Positions 52,618 through 62,200 of a stretch of 64,000 bases of DNA are shown piece by piece. Source of the stretch: Rhizobium leguminosarum (GTDB lineage: Bacteria; Pseudomonadota; Alphaproteobacteria; Rhizobiales; Rhizobiaceae); contig NZ_CP025012.1 of the NCBI RefSeq assembly GCF_002953715.1, positions 4,335,001 to 4,399,000 on the forward strand, given 5' to 3'. Under the pieces are notes generated by a model. That model did no database searches, was not told where the DNA came from, and worked only from the letters and a program-made list of their open reading frames with translations. The stretch's first letter is position 1. Each line of letters starts with the position of its first letter. The position numbers and the translations under genes are program-made.

Positions 52618-53808
52618 TTAGTGACCGCCTCCGGAGGTCCCATCGGCATAGTGGGCCAGCTTGGAGAGCAGGAGAACGACGAGCAGCAGCACCGGCAGCG
52701 CCATGAAAACGACGGCAAAGCCGATATGCTCGGCGACGAAGCCAATCAACGATGGCGCAACCAGCATGCCGGAATAGCCCATGGTCGTGACCACCGAGAT
52801 GGCGATGCCGGGCTTGAGGCCGGGTATGTTGCCCGCCGCCGAGAAGGCGATCGGCACCATGTTGGAAATGCCGATACCGCAAAAAGCAAAGCCCAGGATG
52901 GCAACCTCGGCATTGGGCGCCAGGCCTGCAAGCAGCATGCCGACAATGGCAAACAGCGTGCAGATGCGCAGCGTCTTGACGCCGCCCAGACGGTCGCGCA
53001 CCAGGTCGCCGGCAAAGCGCATAGTTGCCATGGTCCCCGAAAAGGCTGCGAAACCAAGGCCGGAAAGTGCCACGGATGCATCCATTTCCTGCCGAAGATA
53101 AAGCGCGCCCCAGTCCAGAACCGCGCCTTCCGGCACCATGCTGAACAGCGCCATCAGTCCGAGCAGCCAAGGCAGCGGCACCATCGGCAGCTTCGTCTTT
53201 TCCTTCTTGGTGTCGGGATGCGGCGGATCCGCAAGGACCATCGGCCAGGCGACGGCAACGAAGATTGCCGCCAGCACCGTCGCCAGTTGCGCATGACCGA
53301 GCACGCCGAGTTTGGAGATCACGATGCCGCCGAGACCGGAGCCGATCAGTCCGCCAAGGCTCCAGAAAGCGTGGCAGGAAGACATGATGGCGCGGCGCAT
53401 GGATTTCTCGACCGAGACCGCATTGGCATTCATCGCCACATCCATTGCGCCGATGAAGCCGCCGAACAGGAAGAGCGAGATTGCCCCGGTGAGCACATTT
53501 GGCGAGAGCGTCAATGCCAGCAGCAACGGCAGCACGCAGACGGCCAGGACTTGAACGACGATACGAGAGCCGTGTTTGGCGATCTGCGCACCGGCGATCG
53601 GCATCATGACCAGCGAGCCGACGCCGAAGACGAGGATCATCAGCCCAAGCTCGAACTTGGTCAGCGCCAGACGCTCGGCAAAATCCGGGATCTTCGGCGC
53701 CCAGCAGCCGACGACAAAACCGTTCATGAGAAAGAGCAGGGAAACCGCCGCTCTGCTTCTGGTAATGAAGCCGCTCCGGGCTCCCGGCGCACTTACATGA
53801 CTGTCCAT
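52618..53808 (-). CDS. MFS transporter (YbjJ/FucP-like)
   Basis: 396 residues with 12 hydrophobic helices. SLLFLMNGFVVGCWAPKIPDF in helix 1 and GAMDVAMNANAVSVEK after helix 4 are typical of the YbjJ-type sugar transporter group. GAGGAAAG precedes the ATG. It follows the DeoR regulator by 62 bp on the same strand, so it is likely controlled by that regulator and may carry a sugar or sugar-like compound. Confidence 0.88.
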   Translation of the reverse strand: MDSHVSAPGARSGFITRSRAAVSLLFLMNGFVVGCWAPKIPDFAERLALTKFELGLMILVFGVGSLVMMPIAGAQIAKHGSRIVVQVLAVCVLPLLLALTLSPNVLTGAISLFLFGGFIGAMDVAMNANAVSVEKSMRRAIMSSCHAFWSLGGLIGSGLGGIVISKLGVLGHAQLATVLAAIFVAVAWPMVLADPPHPDTKKEKTKLPMVPLPWLLGLMALFSMVPEGAVLDWGALYLRQEMDASVALSGLGFAAFSGTMATMRFAGDLVRDRLGGVKTLRICTLFAIVGMLLAGLAPNAEVAILGFAFCGIGISNMVPIAFSAAGNIPGLKPGIAISVVTTMGYSGMLVAPSLIGFVAEHIGFAVVFMALPVLLLVVLLLSKLAHYADGTSGGGH

Positions 53809-53870
53809 TTCGGTCTTTCCTCATTCCCGGGCTTGCTTGGCCCGGTTTCCCTAAACTCTATGACGTCGCC

Positions 53871-54647
53871 TCAGTTCGTTTTCTCGGCGAGAACAGTCCT
53901 GCATCCGCGCTCGCGATAACGGGCGAGAATGGCCGGATCGGCATCGTGCTCGACGACCAGGCATTCGCAATGCGCAACCGGCAGGATGCTATGGGGGGCA
54001 GCGGTGCCGAATTTCTCCGAGGTTGCAGCCACCAACACCCTTTTGCTCCTGGATGTCGCAAACCGCTTGAACTCCGCATCCTCGAAGCCGAACACCGTGA
54101 TGCCGGCCTCGAGATCGACGCCGCAGGCGCCGAGAATGCAAAGATCGGGCGAAATCTGCTCCATGTCCCGCAAGGCCTTGGCGCCGAGCGCACCGCCCGT
54201 CTGCCGGTCCACCATTCCGCCGATCAGGATGACGTTGACGGCAGGCTTGTCGATCAGCGCTGCGGCAATCGCCGGCGCATTCGTCGCAGCCGTCAGTGCA
54301 AGTTCGGCCGGCAATGCGTTGGCAATCGCCAGATTGGTGCTGCCGGCATCGAAGAACACGGTCGAGCCGGCGGCAATCTGCTTTGCTGCAGCGCGCGCCA
54401 GCGCCTGTTTCCGGTCAGCGGCAAAGCCGATGCGCTGCGTCAGGCTTCCGTGCGCCGGCGAGACCGGTAATGCACCGCCATAGACCCGCTCGCAGAGCCC
54501 TGCCGCTGCCATCTCGCGCAGGTCCCGCCGCACCGTATCCTCGGAGACGCCGAATTCGAGCGCAAGCTCCGTCGCCAGCACGCGACCATTCAGCCGCAGC
54601 CTCTCGGAAATCACGCCTTGGCGCTCTCGCAACAGAAAATCCTGCAT
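53871..54647 (-). CDS. DeoR/GlpR-family transcriptional regulator
   Basis: 258 residues. N-terminal helix-turn-helix GRVLATELALEFGVSEDTVRRDLREMAAAG with the DeoR signature, and the C-terminal sugar-phosphate sensor with FFDAGSTNLAIANAL, ILIGGMVDRQTGGALG and DLCILGACGVD. It is first in an operon with the MFS gene, suggesting repression relieved by a phosphorylated substrate. An inverted repeat lies upstream. Confidence 0.92.
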   Translation of the reverse strand: MQDFLLRERQGVISERLRLNGRVLATELALEFGVSEDTVRRDLREMAAAGLCERVYGGALPVSPAHGSLTQRIGFAADRKQALARAAAKQIAAGSTVFFDAGSTNLAIANALPAELALTAATNAPAIAAALIDKPAVNVILIGGMVDRQTGGALGAKALRDMEQISPDLCILGACGVDLEAGITVFGFEDAEFKRFATSRSKRVLVAATSEKFGTAAPHSILPVAHCECLVVEHDADPAILARYRERGCRTVLAEKTN

Positions 54648-54681
54648 GTTTCTACCGGGTCCGTAGCTTACAAATTAAAAA

Positions 54682-54720
54682 CGTGCATAAACGCTTACGA
54701 TCATGCAGGCAATATGCACG
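54682..54720. promoter_or_regulatory. Inverted repeat upstream of the DeoR gene
   Basis: CGTGCATA at 54682-54689 and TATGCACG at 54713-54720 form a perfect 8-bp inverted pair 23 bp apart, 35 bp before the DeoR ATG. Candidate operator, also upstream of the divergent EamA gene. Confidence 0.45.
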
Positions 54721-54859
54721 GTCACACGTTTTCTGACGTTTGGAAATAAAGCTCCACGACCGGAAGGAATAAGCCCTATTGACCGCTCCGGGAGGCGGGA
54801 ATATCGATTAGTCATTCCCGATTCCCGCCGGCATATCCGCCACCTGGTGCGTTCTCCCC

Positions 54860-55729
54860 GTGAAAAACTCCGTCAGCCTGGGCATCCTGCTCACGACCGT
54901 CGCCTATATGGCGTTCACCTTCCATGACGCGATCATCAAGATCCTGGCTTCAAGCATTCCTGTCTGGCAGATCCTGTTTTTCCGCAGTCTTACCATCCTC
55001 GTCGGTTGTCTCGCCTATGGTCGCGGCAAGCTCGTCCATCAGACGATGACATCACCGATCGTCAAGCCGATGATCGCCCGCAGTATCCTTCTGCTCTGCG
55101 CCTGGCTTTCCTATTATTCCGCCGCAAGCCGCCTGCAGCTTGCCGAAGTGACCACGCTTTATTACGCCGCACCTGTCGTCGGCACCTTGCTGGCTTGGTT
55201 CATCCTGAAGGAGAAGGTCACGCCGACGCGTTGGCTGGCCGTCGGCGTCGGTTTCGTCGGCGTCCTTATCGCCTGCAATCCGATCGGCCTCACCATCTCC
55301 TGGCCGGTCTATCTGGCGCTGCAGGCAGCCGTGCTCTGGGCCTCCGCCATGGTGCTGCTGCGCAAGAACTCGCTGCACGAGAAGACCATTATCCAGCTCA
55401 CCGTTTCCAACGTCTTTTTTCTTGCCGTGACCGGCATTGCCGTGATCTGGACATGGCAGACCCCGGATATGACGCAGCTCGCGCTCCTCATTGCCACCGG
55501 CGTCGTTGCCGGCTGCGCGCAGTTCGCCCTTTTCGAAGGCATGCGTCGGGCGCCTGTCTCCGTGCTTGCGCCATTCGAATATACCTCTCTCGTCTGGGCC
55601 TTCCTCTTGGGTTATCTGATCTGGGCCGACATCCCCACGCCCAATGTGGTCGTCGGCGCAGCCATGATCCTCGGCGCCGGATTGATCATCATCGTCAGCG
55701 AAAAACTGCGCCGCCGCGTCACCGCCTGA
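54860..55729 (+). CDS. DMT-superfamily transporter (EamA domains)
   Basis: 289 residues with ten hydrophobic helices in two EamA repeats (VPWQILFFRSLTILVG-like in repeat 1, APFEYTSLVWAFLLGYLIW in repeat 2). Reads as a metabolite exporter (RhtA/YdcZ-like). The start is a GTG with a weak ribosome site. It is divergent from the DeoR gene. Substrate unknown. Confidence 0.88.
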   Translation: MKNSVSLGILLTTVAYMAFTFHDAIIKILASSIPVWQILFFRSLTILVGCLAYGRGKLVHQTMTSPIVKPMIARSILLLCAWLSYYSAASRLQLAEVTTLYYAAPVVGTLLAWFILKEKVTPTRWLAVGVGFVGVLIACNPIGLTISWPVYLALQAAVLWASAMVLLRKNSLHEKTIIQLTVSNVFFLAVTGIAVIWTWQTPDMTQLALLIATGVVAGCAQFALFEGMRRAPVSVLAPFEYTSLVWAFLLGYLIWADIPTPNVVVGAAMILGAGLIIIVSEKLRRRVTA

Positions 55730-55879
55730 TGCCTGTTTCGGCAGGATTCATGGTTCGAGCGGCCGTTTGAGAAAAATATTTGCAGTTGCTGCTTTTATTC
55801 GCAGTTTTCTACGCTTCCGGTGCCGTAATTTTCTGCCAACTATCGCCATCCGAAACACCTCCCAAGGATGGATGAAACA

Positions 55880-56653
55880 ATGATCTGGTTGAAAACCGTC
55901 GCCGCCGCCGCCTTCATTCAGGCTGCGGCCCTCCTGCCCGCCCATGCCGGTGAAAACCTCGCCGCCATCAAAACGGCCGGCGTCTTCAAGATCGGCACCG
56001 AAGGCACCTATGCGCCCTTCACCTATCATGACGAAAGCGGCAAGCTCGTCGGCTTCGACGTCGAGATCGGCGAAGCGATCGCCGCCAAGCTCGGCGTCAA
56101 GGCCGAGTTCGTCGAAGGCAAGTGGGATGGCCTGATTGCCGGCCTCGATGCCAAGCGCTACGACACCGTCATCAACCAGGTCGGCATCACTGAAACCCGC
56201 AAGCAGAAATATGATTTCTCCGAACCCTATATCGCCTCCAAGGCAGTGCTGATCGCCCGCGACGGCGACGACAGCATCAAGTCCTTCGCTGACCTGAAGG
56301 GCAAGAAGGCCGCCCAGTCGCTGACCAGCAACTTCGGCAAGCTTGCAACCGAAGCCGGTGCCGAGCTCGTCGGCACCGACGGTTTCGATCAATCGATCCA
56401 GCTGGTGCTGACCAAACGCGCCGACGCCACGATCAACGACAGCCTCTCCTTTCTCGATTTCAAGAAGCACAAGCCGGACGCGCCGGTGAAGATCGTCGCC
56501 GAGCAGGAAAATGCCGATTACTCCGGCGTCATCATCCGCAAGAACGAGCCGGAGCTTCTCGCCGAAATCAACAAGGCGCTTGCCGACATCAAGGCCGACG
56601 GCACTTACAAGAAGATCGCCGACAAGTATTTCGGCCAGGACGTTTCCAAGTAA
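55880..56653 (+). CDS. Amino-acid ABC transporter, periplasmic binding protein
   Basis: 257 residues from MIWLKTVAAAAF (ATG 55880, AAGGATGG upstream); an ATG four codons earlier has its ribosome site too close. Signal peptide ends AHA near residue 22. The two-lobe SBP family 3 fold has GTEGTYAPFTYHDESGKLVGFDVEIGEAIA. The likely cargo is a polar or sulfur amino acid such as cystine (VNQVGITETRKQKYDFSEPY is like FliY). It is first of a three-gene operon with permease and ATPase. Confidence 0.92.
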   Translation: MIWLKTVAAAAFIQAAALLPAHAGENLAAIKTAGVFKIGTEGTYAPFTYHDESGKLVGFDVEIGEAIAAKLGVKAEFVEGKWDGLIAGLDAKRYDTVINQVGITETRKQKYDFSEPYIASKAVLIARDGDDSIKSFADLKGKKAAQSLTSNFGKLATEAGAELVGTDGFDQSIQLVLTKRADATINDSLSFLDFKKHKPDAPVKIVAEQENADYSGVIIRKNEPELLAEINKALADIKADGTYKKIADKYFGQDVSK

Positions 56654-56673
56654 GTTCAATTGAATAAAACTCT

Positions 56674-56800
56674 CCTCCCCACAAGGGGGGAGGGGCTTAG
56701 CCGGGACTGCCTCATCTTCAAATAATCGTTTCGGCCTGCCGCTTGGTCGCTATTTCTTGCGAGACGGCACCTGGATAAGTCCCTCCCCCTTGTGGGGAGG
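56674..56800. repeat. Inverted-repeat element inside the amino-acid ABC operon
   Basis: CCTCCCCACAAGGGGG at 56674-56689 and its exact reverse complement at 56785-56800, 16 bp each. Each arm is itself nearly palindromic around ACAA. The 127-bp element sits between the binding protein and permease genes and may form a long cruciform or mRNA stem. Confidence 0.75.
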
Positions 56801-56855
56801 GGTTGGGGAGGGGTATTTCGAGATATCACGACCCAACCGACGAGAGGGAACTCCC

Positions 56856-57536
56856 TTGGCGCACTGGCTCCAACTGATGGCGGAATCGCTGCCCTCGCTC
56901 CTGTGGGCGGGGCTGATCTTCACCATTCCGCTGACCCTGCTATCCTTCGTCTTCGGCCTGGCCCTCGGGCTCGCCACCGCGATCGCCCGGCTCTTCGGGC
57001 CGATGCCGCTTTCGGCCATCGCCCGCTTCTATGTCTGGGTCATCCGCGGCACGCCGCTGCTCGTACAGCTCTTCGTTATCTTCTACGGCCTGCCGAGCCT
57101 CGGCATCCTGCTTGATGCCTTTCCGGCCGCCCTCATCGGCTTCACGCTGAATATCGGCGCCTACAGCTCCGAGATCATCCGCGCGGTCATTTCCTCAGTG
57201 CCAAAGGGCCAGTGGGAAGCCGCCTATTCGATCGGCATGAGCTGGCGCCAGGCGATGAGCCGCACCATCCTGCCGCAGGCCGCCCGCGTCGCCGTGCCAC
57301 CTTTGTCGAACACCTTCATCTCGCTGGTCAAAGACACCTCGCTTGCCGCCGCCATTACCGTGCCTGAGCTCTTCCAGGCGGCGCAGCGCATCGTCGCGAC
57401 CACCTATGAGCCGCTGATCCTCTATATTGAGGCGGCGCTGATCTATCTCGTCCTGAGCTCCGTCCTTTCGCAGCTGCAGGTGCGGCTGGAACGCCGCTTC
57501 GCGCGTTATGGCGGCATGCTGGAGGCAAATGCATGA
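56856..57536 (+). CDS. Amino-acid ABC transporter permease
   Basis: 226 residues from a TTG at 56856 with GAGGGA 9 nt upstream; frames further upstream run into the inverted-repeat element. HisM/GltK-type membrane protein: WAGLIFTIPLTLLSFVFGLA near the N-terminus, RGTPLLVQLFVIFYGLP and the ATPase-contact EAA loop EAAYSIGMSWRQAMSRTILP. Four to five helices. A 4-nt overlap with the ATPase gene shows coupling. Confidence 0.9.
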   Translation: MAHWLQLMAESLPSLLWAGLIFTIPLTLLSFVFGLALGLATAIARLFGPMPLSAIARFYVWVIRGTPLLVQLFVIFYGLPSLGILLDAFPAALIGFTLNIGAYSSEIIRAVISSVPKGQWEAAYSIGMSWRQAMSRTILPQAARVAVPPLSNTFISLVKDTSLAAAITVPELFQAAQRIVATTYEPLILYIEAALIYLVLSSVLSQLQVRLERRFARYGGMLEANA

Positions 57537-58294
57537 TCGAGCTTTCCAACATCGAAAAACGCTTCGGCGACGCCGTCATCCTCAAGGATATCAGCATCCG
57601 TATTCCCGAAGGCAGCGTCACCGCGCTGGTCGGGCCTTCGGGCGGCGGCAAGAGCACGCTGCTGCGCTGCATCAACCTGCTCGAAATTCCGACCGCCGGC
57701 TCCATCCGCCTCGGAGAGGAAACGCTGGCCTTCGCCCCGGGCAAACGAACGAGCTGGTCGGCGATCCAGAAGATACGCCGCCAGACCGGCATGGTCTTCC
57801 AGAATTTCCAGCTCTTCCCGCATCAAACCGCGATCGAGAATGTCATGGAAGGCCTGGTGACAGTCCTGAGATGGCCGAGGGAAAAAGCGCGCGAGCGTGC
57901 GATGGAATTGCTGACCAAGGTCGGCATGACCCACAAGGCCGATGCCTGGCCTTCGACACTATCGGGCGGCCAGCAGCAGCGCGTCGCTATCGCCCGGGCG
58001 CTGGCGCCGTCGCCGCGTGTGCTTCTGTGTGACGAGCCGACATCCGCCCTCGATCCCGAGCTTTCGGCCGAAGTGGTCGATGTACTCGGCAAGCTTGCCA
58101 GCGAAGGCACGACGATGGTGATGGCGACCCACGATCTCCGGCTCGCCTCGAAGATCGCCAATGACGTGGTTTTCCTGGAAGCCGGGAGCGTCGTGGAAAC
58201 GGGCAGCGCCAGAGCAATCTTCAGTGCGCCGGAGCGCGAACGCACCAAACGTTTCATCTCGACGATCAACGCCGCCCATACTTACGATATCTGA
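57533..58294 (+). CDS. Amino-acid ABC transporter ATPase
   Basis: 253 residues. Walker A GPSGGGKSTLL, Q-loop MVFQNFQLFPH, signature LSGGQQQRVAIARALA, Walker B VLLCDEPTSALDPE and switch His in MATHDLRL are all intact. Polar amino-acid class (GlnQ/HisP-like). Completes the three-gene importer. Confidence 0.95.
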   Translation: MIELSNIEKRFGDAVILKDISIRIPEGSVTALVGPSGGGKSTLLRCINLLEIPTAGSIRLGEETLAFAPGKRTSWSAIQKIRRQTGMVFQNFQLFPHQTAIENVMEGLVTVLRWPREKARERAMELLTKVGMTHKADAWPSTLSGGQQQRVAIARALAPSPRVLLCDEPTSALDPELSAEVVDVLGKLASEGTTMVMATHDLRLASKIANDVVFLEAGSVVETGSARAIFSAPERERTKRFISTINAAHTYDI

Positions 58295-58296
58295 GC

Positions 58297-58411
58297 TAGA
58301 GCATGAAGCCGAAAAGTGTGAGCGGTTTTCGGACGACATCATGCTCTATTTCTTTGATTTAGATCCGGATTCAGATTTTAGGCCGACCTGGCCTAAAATC
58401 ATCCGGATCTA
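58297..58411. repeat. RIME-like palindromic element, copy 8
   Basis: TAGAGCATGAAGCCG...CATCATGCTCTA palindrome, then GATCCGGAT...ATCCGGATC around AGGCCG/GGCCT. Same two-module type as copy 6. It lies between the ABC operon and the convergent FMN reductase gene. Confidence 0.85.
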
Positions 58412-58451
58412 ATGCCGGGATGCGAACATCCCGGCATTGCTGGAACTCCAA

Positions 58452-59024
58452 TCAGGAGGCCGTGACGACCGAGCGCGCAGCCTTCAGCGCATTGCCCCAC
58501 CAGGTGAGCTGGTCGAGCTGGTTCTTCGCCGCTTCGTTGAGATGCGCGTAATCGCTGAGGCTCTTGCCTTCCTTGAGGACGCCGAGATATTCGCCAAGCG
58601 CGATATGCACGCCCGTTTTCACCGAAGCCGCACCCATTTCCACGAAGATCAGGCGAAGATGCTCGACCGCACGTGCGCCGCCGACGCCGCCGTAACCGAC
58701 GAAACCGACCGGTTTGTGGATGAACTCGCCGAGGTCGATGGCGTTCTTCAGAACCGCCGTCGGAGCGTGATTGTACTCGGCAACGGTGAAAATGAAGCCG
58801 TCGAATTCACGCAGCTTCTTTTTCCAGCGCTCTGCCGTTTCGCTTTCAGCGGTCGTGGCACGCTGCTCACCGAAAAAATGCATGGGGTAGTCGAGCAGGT
58901 CGAGAACCTCGACCTCGATGTCCTGGCGCTCGGCGGCGATAGCGGCAATCCACTTGGCCGGATGCTCGGAAAAACGGCCAATACGCGTGCTGCCGACGAT
59001 GACGGCAATCTTCAATTTGCTCAT
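58452..59024 (-). CDS. NADPH-dependent FMN reductase-like protein
   Basis: 190 residues from MSKLKIAVIVGSTRIGRFSEH (ATG 59024, AGGA upstream); the longer open frame runs into antisense non-coding sequence. Flavodoxin-like fold with IVGSTRIGR as the FMN phosphate loop and FIFTVAEYNHAPTAVLKNAID as the isoalloxazine-binding PEYN-type loop (here AEYN). Reduces FMN or quinones with NADPH. Stands alone downstream of pyc. Confidence 0.9.
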   Translation of the reverse strand: MSKLKIAVIVGSTRIGRFSEHPAKWIAAIAAERQDIEVEVLDLLDYPMHFFGEQRATTAESETAERWKKKLREFDGFIFTVAEYNHAPTAVLKNAIDLGEFIHKPVGFVGYGGVGGARAVEHLRLIFVEMGAASVKTGVHIALGEYLGVLKEGKSLSDYAHLNEAAKNQLDQLTWWGNALKAARSVVTAS

Positions 59025-59221
59025 GGAGATGATTTCCTGATGGCTCTTGGGGGCGGGTGGTAAGAGTGCAAGTCTATGAGAAAGCCTCCGCGCCGGGCAA
59101 GGCGCGAAGGCTGCGGACATTCGAAAAATCAGCTTTTTGACAGGCCGATCGTACACAATCGAGTGAATGGAGCCGGCTCGCAAAGTCGGCTGATGGGCGT
59201 CTTTGCGAGGATGGCCGCCAT

Positions 59222-62200
59222 TCAACCTGCGTAGACGACGAGCAGGTCCTTGGCGTCGATCTGGTCGCCGGCCCGCACCAGCACCTCGGAAATGGTGCCG
59301 TCCTTTTCCGCATGCAGCGCCGTTTCCATCTTCATCGCCTCGATCGAGACCAGCACGTCGCCGGCATTGACGGCCTGGCCGGGAGAGACGAAGACACGGC
59401 TGATGACACCCGGCATCGGCGCGCCGACATGAACGGCATTGCCCGGCTCCGCCTTGCGGCGGACGGCCGCACCTGTCGCCCCATGGGCCCGGTCAGGCAC
59501 CTTGATGCGGCGCGGCTGGCCGTTGAGCTCGAAGAAGATGGTCACCATGCCCTGGCTGTCGGTGGCGCTCATCGCCTGATTGACGATGACGAGCGTCTTG
59601 CCGCGCTCGATATCGGCAAACAGTTCCTCGCCGTCCTTGAGACCGTAGAAATAGGCGGGCGTCGGCAGCACCGAGACCGGGCCGTAGGTATCGGAGGCGA
59701 GCGCGAAGTCGGTGAAGACCTTCGGATACATCAGGTAGGAAGCGAATTCGAAGTCGCTGATCTCGCGTTCGAGCTTCGTCTCGATGACTTTACGCTCCGC
59801 ATCGAGATCGGCCTCCTTGAGCAGTGAGCCGGGACGCACGGTATAGGGCTTGTCGCCCTTCAGCGCCTTCTTCTGCAGCGCTTCGGGCCATCCTGACGGC
59901 GGCTGGCCGAGATCGCCTTTCAGCATCGAGACCACCGATTCCGGGAAGGAGACTTCCTTGTCAGGGCTGACGACGTCGGCAACCGTCAGGTCCTGGGACA
60001 CCATCATCAGCGCCATGTCGCCGACGACCTTGGAAGACGGCGTCACCTTGACGATATCGCCGAACATCTGGTTGGCGTCGGCATAGGCCTGTGCCACCTG
60101 ATGCCAGCGGGTCTCGAGGCCGAGCGAGCGGGCCTGTTCCTTGAGGTTGGTGAACTGGCCGCCCGGCATTTCGTGCAGATAGACTTCGGATGCCGGACCC
60201 TTCAGATCGCTTTCGAAGGCGGCATACTGGTTACGCGCCGCTTCCCAATAGAAGGAGATACGGCGGATCCATTCCGGATCGAGGCCCGGATCACGCTCCG
60301 TACCGCGCAACGCCTCGACAATCGAACCGAGACAGGGCTGCGAGGTATTGCCGGAAAGCGCATCCATGGCTGCATCGACGGCATCGACGCCGGCATCGAC
60401 AGCGGCAAGAACGGTTGCGGCTGCAATACCCGATGTATCATGCGTGTGGAAATGGATCGGCAGGCTGGTCGCCTCGCGCAGCGCCTTGAACAGAACCTTC
60501 GCAGCCGCAGGCTTGAGGAGCCCCGCCATATCCTTGAGCGCAATGATATGCGCGCCGGCCTTCTCGAGCTCAACCGCAAGGTCGGTATAGTATTTCAGAT
60601 CGTATTTCGGACGGGCCGAGTTCAGGATATCGCCGGTATAGCAGATCGCTGCCTCGCAGAGCTTGTTCTCCTCGGCAATGGCATCCATAGAGACGCGCAT
60701 GTTCTCGACCCAGTTCAGGCAATCGAACACGCGGAAGAGATCGATACCGCCCCTGGCCGCCTGGCGGACGAAATATTTGACGACATTGTCGGGATAATTG
60801 GTGTAGCCGACGCCGTTGGCGCCGCGCAGCAGCATCTGCAGCAGAAGGTTCGGTGCGCCCTCGCGGATCAGCGCCAGGCGCTCCCACGGGTCCTCTGTCA
60901 GAAAGCGCATGGAGACGTCGAAGGTCGCTCCGCCCCAGCATTCGAGCGACAAAAGGCCTGGCAGCGCATGCGCATAAGTGCCGGCGATACGGGCGATGTC
61001 ATAGGTGCGCATACGGGTGGCGAGCAGCGACTGGTGGCCATCGCGCATCGTTGTGTCAGTCAAAAGCACGCGCTTTTCGTTGCGCATCCATTCGCCGAAT
61101 TTTTTCGGGCCGAGCGTGTCGAGAAGCTGCTTCGTGCCATCCTTGACCGTATTGCCGTTGGCATAGGGAACCACCGGCTCGGCTGCGTTTTCCAACGGGC
61201 TCGGCCTATCCTTGGCCTCGGGATGGCCATTGACGGTAACGTCGGCGAGATAGGTCAGGAGCTTCGTGGCGCGATCCTGGCGCTTCACCTGCTGGAAGAG
61301 CTCCGGCGTCGTGTCGATGAAGCGTGTCGTGTAGCTGTTATCCCGGAACTTCGGATGGCCGATGATCGCTTCGAGGAAGGTCAGGTTGGTTGCCACGCCG
61401 CGAATACGGAATTCGCGCAGCGCACGATCCATGCGGGCGATCGCTTCGGACGGATTGGGCGCCCATGCCGTGACCTTGACGAGAAGCGGATCATAAAAGC
61501 GGGTGATGATGGCGCCCGAATAGGAGGTGCCGCCATCGAGGCGGATGCCGAAACCGGACGCCGAGCGATAGGCGGTGATGCGGCCGTAATCCGGAATGAA
61601 ATTGTGCTCCGGGTCTTCCGTGGTGATGCGGCACTGCAGTGCATGGCCGTTAAGGCGGATATCCTCCTGCCGCGGCACGCCCGATTCCGCCGTGCCGATC
61701 GCAAAACCGTCCAGAATGTGGATCTGCGCCTTGACGATGTCGATGCCGGTGACGACTTCGGTCACCGTATGCTCGACCTGGATGCGCGGATTGACCTCGA
61801 TGAAGTAAAATTTTCCGGTATCGGCATCCATCAGATATTCGACGGTACCGGCGCCGATATAATTGGTCGCGGCTGCGATCTTCAGCGAGTAGGCGGCGAG
61901 TTCCTGGCGCTGCGCCTCCGAGAGATAGGGCGCCGGCGCGCGCTCGACGACTTTCTGGTTGCGGCGCTGGATCGAGCAGTCACGCTCGAAGAGATGCACG
62001 ACATTGCCGTGCGTATCGCCGAGAACCTGGCTTTCGACATGGCGGGCGCGCTCGACGAGCTTTTCCAGATACACCTCGTCCTTGCCGAAGGCCGCCATCG
62101 CCTCGCGTTTGGCTTCCGTCACCTCGCGGGCAAGATCCTTTGGATCGCGGATCGCGCGCATGCCGCGTCCGCCGCCGCCCCAGGAAGCCTTCAGCATCAC

